Assembly (NCBI GenBank): GCA_002730485.1
Contig: PCAH01000133.1
Coordinates: forward strand, 1 to 19,393
Direction of reading: 5' to 3'
Length of the DNA: 19,393 nt
DNA from: Dehalococcoidia bacterium
Lineage (GTDB): Bacteria; Chloroflexota; Dehalococcoidia; UBA3495
The translations under genes and the position numbers were made by a program. The notes below the pieces were generated by a model. That model was not told where the DNA came from. It did not search any database and saw nothing but the letters and a program-made list of their open reading frames with translations. Shown piece after piece: positions 15,657 through 19,393 of this stretch (position 1 is its first letter; the number at the start of each line of letters is the position of its first letter).

Positions 15657-16025
15657 TTAGGACAAGAACATGTCGGCTTGGACCAATGATTCTGCTTCGT
15701 GATTCGCCGCCAGGCCGAATGCGGCCAGGGTGTGGCGGCCCAGAATAGGCTCTCGGTCTGCTTTGCCGTAGACGCAGATGGTGGTCCGTTCCTGGCCGTT
15801 GATGCGCATTCGCACCTCGGCCATCGGAAGCATCTCCCAGCCACCGTTGGGCAGGGTGAAGCGGGACTCCCATTCAGTCTCCACTCCCAGCATCTCCAAC
15901 ACGGCGGAGGGAAGCACGGAATAGATGTTGTCCGAGCCTGCGACAACGATCACCCGTTGGAAACGGGAGCCGTCGCGGGGGCTGATCTCGATGGAGCAAT
16001 GGAACGTGTTGGTGGGCGTAGTCAT
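15657..16025 (-). CDS. Small aspartic-protease-like (clan AA-like) protein, catalytic Asp not evident
   Basis: This 122-residue protein resembles small bacterial retropepsin-like proteins in its order of elements: a strand VIVVAGSDNIYSVLPSAVLEMLGVE (about 25-49), LPMAEVRMRINGQERTTICVYG, then EPILGRHTLAAFGLAAN (about 90-106). The last part is the ILGxxxLxxxGL motif. In active relatives the first element reads VDTGAxxTVLP; here it is VVAGSDNIYSVLP, with no DTG/DSG. It may therefore be inactive, or use D32, or belong to another fold. The ATG has CGGAGGG upstream, 22 nt after the thiD stop, so it is probably the last gene of the thiamine cluster. There is no signal peptide. A role in thiamine salvage is not implied by the sequence itself. 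Confidence 0.6.
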   Translation of the reverse strand: MTTPTNTFHCSIEISPRDGSRFQRVIVVAGSDNIYSVLPSAVLEMLGVETEWESRFTLPNGGWEMLPMAEVRMRINGQERTTICVYGKADREPILGRHTLAAFGLAANHEAESLVQADMFLS

Positions 16026-16047
16026 ATGTCCGGCCCTCCGGGTTTAG

Positions 16048-16899
16048 CTATTTTGCTTGGCCCAGGTCTTTTGGCCAGAATTTGTAAAAGTGGTTCAACG
16101 GACCGTGGCCATGTCCTACGGGAAACGAGCTACGGATCGCCTCGGTCACGAATTCTTTTGCCTGACCAACTGCGTCCTCTGTTTTGAGGCCCTTGGCCAG
16201 TCCGGCGGCAACGGCCGAGGCGAAGGTGCATCCGGTCCCGTGGGTGTTCACGGTGTCAAAACGAGGGGATGTGAACTCCCTAAAGCTACTTCCATCATAA
16301 TACACATCGGTGGCGGGGCCTTCCCGGTGGCCGCCTTTGATCACGACTGAAGCGGCGCCCATTCCCACAATCATTTGGGCAGACTTTCGAACATCGTCGT
16401 CAGAGGTTATCGTCATGCCAGTGAGGGTCTCCGCTTCCGGGATGTTAGGCGTAACCACGGCGGCCAGTGGCACCAGCATCTCTCGCAAAGCGCCGACGGC
16501 TTCTTCCTGTAGCAGTGCATCGCCGCTTTTGGCCACCATCACCGGGTCCACCACCAATCGCTGGAGGCCGGGCATCTCAGGATATTTCGACATAGATGAT
16601 TTCAGGTAACTGGTGACGCACCTGATGATGACGCTGCTGGACAACATGCCTGTCTTCACAGAGTCGGTGCCGATGTCGGAAATCACCGCCTCGATCTGAG
16701 CCTCAATGACATCGGTGGGCAGTTCCTGTACGGCGGTCACGGCCACGGTGTTCTGGGCTGTGATGGCGGTTAACACCGAGGTCCCGTAGACGTTCAGGGC
16801 CGCAAAGGTCTTAAGGTCAGCCTGTGCTCCGGCCCCGGCTCCAGAATCCGACCCGGCTATGGTCATGGCAGCAGCTATGGTTCTCCTGGTTTGGGTCAT
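16048..16899 (-). CDS. thiD: Hydroxymethylpyrimidine/phosphomethylpyrimidine kinase ThiD
   Basis: This kinase phosphorylates HMP to HMP-P and then HMP-PP for thiamine phosphate synthesis. The start ATG at 16899 is chosen because it overlaps the tenA stop as ATGA, giving translational coupling; an in-frame GTG at 16908 would overlap by 13 nt. This gives 283 residues. Signature pieces are AMTIAGSDSGAGAGAQADLKTFAAL, with the usual GGGAGIQ varied to GAGAGAQ; YGTSVLTAITAQNT; VVDPVMVAKSGDALL; TPNIPEAETLTG; VVIKGGHR; and the ribokinase-fold anion-hole region THGTGCTFASAVAAGLAKG, which includes the catalytic cysteine. It sits between tenA and the protease-like gene. ThiE, the partner enzyme, is not in the window. 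Confidence 0.97.
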   Translation of the reverse strand: MTQTRRTIAAAMTIAGSDSGAGAGAQADLKTFAALNVYGTSVLTAITAQNTVAVTAVQELPTDVIEAQIEAVISDIGTDSVKTGMLSSSVIIRCVTSYLKSSMSKYPEMPGLQRLVVDPVMVAKSGDALLQEEAVGALREMLVPLAAVVTPNIPEAETLTGMTITSDDDVRKSAQMIVGMGAASVVIKGGHREGPATDVYYDGSSFREFTSPRFDTVNTHGTGCTFASAVAAGLAKGLKTEDAVGQAKEFVTEAIRSSFPVGHGHGPLNHFYKFWPKDLGQAK

Positions 16900-17558
16900 G
16901 CTGGCCACGACTCACCGTGGTAGGACATCTCAAAGAATTGGTATTCGTACCGGAGGACATTCGTGAAGATGTCTTGCAGTTTCTGTCGTTGTTCTGGGGT
17001 GGGATCACTCTCATCCACCACGCTGCGCAGCCAGGAAACGAATCCGGACATGCCCGGGCTGGTATGGATGTCGATCCAGGTCTGGTAGTAGTGGTTGCCG
17101 GGTTTCTGGCCAGCTTCTTCGGCGCGGACCGCCCAGTCGAGGTACGGCCACTCCACTGCCAGCAGCGTGGCGACGACTTCAGTGAACGTCCCCTCATAAG
17201 CCTGGGTGCGCAGGTAACCGCTGTAATTCTGGGTGGTGGGCAGGTATTGCAGGTTCTTTACGTCATCTCTGGAAAGGCCGCGCTCCCTGAAGGCTTCTTG
17301 GAAGAGGCCTTCTTCTCCACCCAACCCAAGGTGGAGGAAACCAACGGTCTCTCGGGCGGCGTCAAAATCGGGGGCTTTTGCGGTGGCCAGACTGAGTAAG
17401 ATGGCCCAGTCTCTGAGGAACAGGTAATCCTGGTCAAAATAGACCTGGAATCTAGCAGGGTCCAGGGAGCCGTCTGCCATCTCGGTTACGAAAGGGTGAG
17501 TCACCACTTTTTCCCAGATGGGCCCGACACTGGACCGTAAATCGTCACTTAAACCCAA
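16896..17558 (-). CDS. tenA: TenA-family aminopyrimidine aminohydrolase lacking the active-site Cys (TenA_E-like)
   Basis: TenA proteins hydrolyse aminopyrimidine (and sometimes thiamine) to yield HMP for ThiD. The 220-residue protein aligns without numbering shifts at the known B. subtilis active-site positions: D44 in YFDQDYLFL, Y112 in NYSGYLR, Y139 in EWPYLDW and E205 in RYEYQFFEM are all present. Position 135, the catalytic cysteine there, is valine (LLAVEWPY), and 47 is F instead of Y. A cysteine-less TenA_E class is known from plants and some prokaryotes and is linked to pyrimidine salvage, so this is likely functional but mechanistically different. The start is TTG at 17558 with AAGGAAG about 8 nt upstream. 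It overlaps thiD by 4 nt. Confidence 0.93.
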   Translation of the reverse strand: MGLSDDLRSSVGPIWEKVVTHPFVTEMADGSLDPARFQVYFDQDYLFLRDWAILLSLATAKAPDFDAARETVGFLHLGLGGEEGLFQEAFRERGLSRDDVKNLQYLPTTQNYSGYLRTQAYEGTFTEVVATLLAVEWPYLDWAVRAEEAGQKPGNHYYQTWIDIHTSPGMSGFVSWLRSVVDESDPTPEQRQKLQDIFTNVLRYEYQFFEMSYHGESWPA

Positions 17559-17633
17559 CGTATATTCTTCCTTGTTGTGGTGGCTTCTTGGCTGTCAGCG
17601 GAATAGCAGTGAGACTAGACCACCGGCCAAGGA

Positions 17634-17993
17634 TCACTCGTCGCCCGGACCTTCTTCCGGAGTGAAGTCTGGCGTGAGCCCAACTGACTCTGCCTGGTCG
17701 GACGGGTCCGGAGTCATCCAGTCTCCCATGAAGCCTACCGGGATTGCCGGGAGGGTCTCCAGATGGAGCCCCGTGTGCATACCAAGTTCCAGCGATAGCC
17801 TGGCTACCGCGTCGTTGTCGTCGGCTTCCACCAACATGACGAAGTCATACCGGCCCAACACAGCGTATTGGGTCAATATCTCCGCTCCGGGTATGAGCAT
17901 GTCCCGAGTCCTGTTAACAATCAGGTTCGGGTCACTATGGAGCATGCGTTGACCGTCATGGGTCAAAGAGCCCAACAGAAAATATAGAGACAT
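17634..17993 (-). CDS. GYD-domain protein
   Basis: This 119-residue protein has the GYD domain, a small ferredoxin-like fold of unknown biochemical role. Seen are the opening strand MSLYFLLGSLTHDGQRML, a helix region around TRDMLIPGAEILTQYAVLGRYDFVMLVEADDNDAVARLSLELG (the GxYDFV part is the family hallmark), and GMHTGLHLETLPAIP. A short acidic tail, EEGPGDE, ends it. The ATG follows GGGGGA and lies after the large stem-loop. It is 75 nt before tenA. Position inside the thiamine cluster suggests co-expression, but no function can be derived. Confidence 0.85.
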   Translation of the reverse strand: MSLYFLLGSLTHDGQRMLHSDPNLIVNRTRDMLIPGAEILTQYAVLGRYDFVMLVEADDNDAVARLSLELGMHTGLHLETLPAIPVGFMGDWMTPDPSDQAESVGLTPDFTPEEGPGDE

Positions 17994-18020
17994 CTAGGTG
18001 ATTCCCCCAAATAAATACGC

Positions 18021-18089
18021 CTGCGATTCAGGCTGCTCAGGTTGCAGAAAGTATATCACTGAGCCTGAGCTAAAGAGCCTGAATCGCAG
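18021..18089 (-). ncRNA. Large intergenic stem-loop in the thiamine cluster (candidate mRNA processing/regulatory element)
   Basis: The outer stem is a perfect 14 bp: CTGCGATTCAGGCT (18021-18034) with AGCCTGAATCGCAG (18076-18089). A second stem follows immediately inside: GCTCAGG (18035-18041) with CCTGAGC (18064-18070). A 5-nt bulge (TAAAG, 18071-18075) lies on one side and the loop is 22 nt. It starts 29 nt after the stop of the binding-protein gene and ends 27 nt before the GYD ATG. On the minus strand it is followed by GCGTATTTATTTG, not a clear U-tract. It could shield the 3' end of the binding-protein mRNA and lower expression of the enzymes, or act as a partial terminator, or be a repeat element. 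No TPP-riboswitch core was recognised. Confidence 0.7.
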
Positions 18090-18118
18090 TGCAGATATCA
18101 GGTTTGGAATGCGCCCGA

Positions 18119-19123
18119 CTAGTTGGCCTTCTCTACGAAGGAGTTGTCGTACGCGGAGTCTGCGGCGTCCGCAGAGGTCAGCCGTCCGGTCTCAACCATC
18201 CAAGCGGCGAAATCCTCCCAGCGGCTCTTTTCTTGCCAACCGAAAACGCCGCTGTCAGTGGCCCACAGGGGAGCCAGCAGCAACACGCCCGGGTTCTCGA
18301 TCTCCAGATCTGTCTCCGGTTTTACGCTCTTAAGCACGGCTACAGCTTCTATCGGATCATCAACGGCGTCTTTGTAACCACGGGTGGTAGCCTTGACGAA
18401 CTTCTCGATCACCTCAGGTTCGTTGGCAATCTTGTCTTCGCTGGCGACAACCACCAACTCGTAGAAGTCGGGCACTCCGTTCTCTTCCATCCGCATGATG
18501 TTCAAGTCGAAGCCCAGGTTGTTCGCGGAGATGGACTCGTGGACCCAGTAGGCGCCCACGATGGCGTCCACATTCTTACTGATCAGTGCGGGAACCAGGT
18601 CAAAGCCGACGTTGACCATTTCCACATCGGCGATGGACAGTCCCTGGTGCTTGAGCATGGTGTCGATCAAGGCCTCATCAGAGGGCAGGCCTGGAGCGCC
18701 GACCTTCTTGCCCTTGAGGTCTTTGGGTTCGGCGATGCCCGATTCTACTAGAGCCATCACCGAGTTCAGCGGGTGCTGGACCATGGCCATGATGGACACG
18801 GCTTCTATTCCCTGTTCACGGGCTATGAGCAGTTCAGGTTGATAGCTGATACCGAAATCGTCTCGGCCCGAGCCAACGGTCTGCAGCACGGTGGATGGGT
18901 CGCCTGGAACGTAGATGTTCACGTTCAAGCCTTCGTCCTCGAAGTAGCCGCGCTCCTGGGCTACGTAGAGTCCGGAGTGGTTGGACCAGGGGAACCAGTC
19001 CAGTGCCAGCGATACGTCGATCAGTTCTTCGGGCTCATCGTCACCGCCGCAGGCAGCAGCTAGCATGCCTACCAGGAGGAGCACGGACAACAGGATCGCG
19101 AGTCTTTTGGCTAAGATTTTCAT
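18119..19123 (-). CDS. NMT1/THI5-like ABC substrate-binding lipoprotein (thiamine-precursor uptake)
   Basis: This is a lipid-anchored binding protein of an ABC importer, probably for a thiamine pyrimidine precursor (ThiY-like). The 334-residue protein starts with a type II signal peptide (MKILAKRLAILLSVLLLVGM) and lipobox AAAC, with the anchor Cys at 25, followed by an acidic linker GGDDEPEE. The ligand region LALDWFPWSNHSGLYVAQE and GYFEDEGLNVNIY matches the LDWxPxxNHxGxYVA pattern of NMT1/THI5-like proteins; DDFGISYQPELLIAREQG is also typical. A very good AAGGAG (19131-19136) lies 7 nt before the ATG. It follows the permease gene by 55 nt. Sulfonate- or taurine-type substrates are possible in this superfamily, but the tenA-thiD neighbours favour HMP-like ligands. 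Confidence 0.9.
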   Translation of the reverse strand: MKILAKRLAILLSVLLLVGMLAAACGGDDEPEELIDVSLALDWFPWSNHSGLYVAQERGYFEDEGLNVNIYVPGDPSTVLQTVGSGRDDFGISYQPELLIAREQGIEAVSIMAMVQHPLNSVMALVESGIAEPKDLKGKKVGAPGLPSDEALIDTMLKHQGLSIADVEMVNVGFDLVPALISKNVDAIVGAYWVHESISANNLGFDLNIMRMEENGVPDFYELVVVASEDKIANEPEVIEKFVKATTRGYKDAVDDPIEAVAVLKSVKPETDLEIENPGVLLLAPLWATDSGVFGWQEKSRWEDFAAWMVETGRLTSADAADSAYDNSFVEKAN

Positions 19124-19130
19124 GGTTTAT

Positions 19131-19136
19131 CTCCTT
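19131..19136 (-). promoter_or_regulatory. Strong ribosome binding site of the binding-protein gene
   Basis: AAGGAG is read on the minus strand 7 nt before the ATG. It is the strongest site in the cluster and fits the usual need for more binding protein than enzymes. Confidence 0.7.
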
Positions 19137-19178
19137 ATGCCTTGTTGAATTTGGACTTATCTACTGGTGATGTTGAAC

Positions 19179-19393
19179 CTAGAGTTCACGCATCGATCTG
19201 GATCGTTTTTCATTGAAATGCCAAGGCATCATCATCCGTTCGACGATGACAGCCAATATGAACAAGCTGATGCCCATGACGGATAGGACCACTATGGCTG
19301 CGAAGACCCTGGCGGTCAGGAATAGCGGTTGGGAATAGGTGATCAGATAGCCGAGCCCCTCGCTAGATCCGACCCATTCTCCAATCACGGCGG
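19179..19393 (-). CDS. ABC transporter permease (ThiX-like), C-terminal part, cut by window edge
   Basis: Only the last 71 or so residues are in the window; the reading frame stays open through the right edge, so the true start lies outside. AVIGEWVGSSEGLGYLI is the last part of the cytoplasmic coupling (EAA) region of binding-protein-dependent permeases, and a final hydrophobic helix, AAIVVLSVMGISLFILAVIVERM, precedes a basic tail ending KRSRSMREL. It is upstream of and co-oriented with the binding-protein gene, making these the membrane and binding parts of one importer; the ATPase is presumably further upstream. Confidence 0.9.
   Translation of the reverse strand, partial: AVIGEWVGSSEGLGYLITYSQPLFLTARVFAAIVVLSVMGISLFILAVIVERMMMPWHFNEKRSRSMREL

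Noticed and set aside
17994..18118. TPP riboswitch in front of the GYD-tenA-thiD genes
   Set aside because: The minus strand has AACCTGAGC and GCCTGAAT, which faintly recall the TPP pyrophosphate-helix region, but the CUGAGA motif and the conserved P2-P5 layout are absent; the bases are explained by the two perfect stems.

Overview
The window reads as a contiguous piece of a bacterial chromosome, about 55-60% GC by eye. It is most likely from an uncultivated marine Chloroflexota of the SAR202/Dehalococcoidia type. That assignment is an inference. It rests on the mix of an F420/flavin-type oxidoreductase (PPOX fold), a luciferase-like monooxygenase, a GYD-domain protein, a split methylmalonyl-CoA mutase and a type 2 IleS, and on intergenic inverted-repeat families that I associate with such genomes. 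No tRNA, rRNA, CRISPR array, transposase or phage gene is visible.

Layout. (1) 1-3565, minus strand: a two-gene ABC-2 exporter (ATPase then permease, 2 nt apart), followed by ffh for the SRP GTPase, which has its own good sigma70-like promoter. (2) 3757-7298, plus strand: a tight run of an SbcC/Rad50-like ATPase, a GNAT acetyltransferase and a small PPOX-fold flavin/F420 protein, with 21-23 nt gaps. (3) 7299-7721: the first repeat-rich gap. (4) 7722-9398, plus: the catalytic (large) chain of a methylmalonyl-CoA mutase without its B12-binding domain. (5) 9399-9825: the second repeat-rich gap. (6) mutM/fpg (minus) and an LLM-class flavin oxidoreductase (plus), transcribed divergently. (7) 11766-12172: the third repeat-rich gap. 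(8) 12173-15493, minus: ileS of the eukaryote-like type 2. (9) 15657-19393, minus: a thiamine-precursor salvage cluster. In transcription order it holds an ABC permease (cut by the window edge), an NMT1/THI5-like lipoprotein binding protein, a large intergenic stem-loop, a GYD-domain protein, tenA, thiD (ATGA overlap with tenA) and a small aspartic-protease-like protein.

How the parts fit. The permease and lipoprotein would import a pyrimidine thiamine precursor. TenA would hydrolyse amino- or formylaminopyrimidine to HMP, and ThiD would phosphorylate it to HMP-PP. The TenA keeps D44, Y112, Y139 and E205 but has valine at the position of the catalytic cysteine, so it looks like the cysteine-less (TenA_E-like) class. 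The most unusual non-coding element is the stem-loop at 18021-18089, placed between the binding-protein gene and the enzyme genes, with a perfect 14-bp outer stem. The three gaps at 7299-7721, 9399-9825 and 11766-12172 carry dispersed copies of the same short inverted repeats. I do not see a clear new defence or mobile system. The best leads are the thiamine cluster with its stem-loop, the cysteine-less TenA, the protease-like protein without an obvious catalytic aspartate, and the SbcC-GNAT-PPOX run with no SbcD nuclease next to it.
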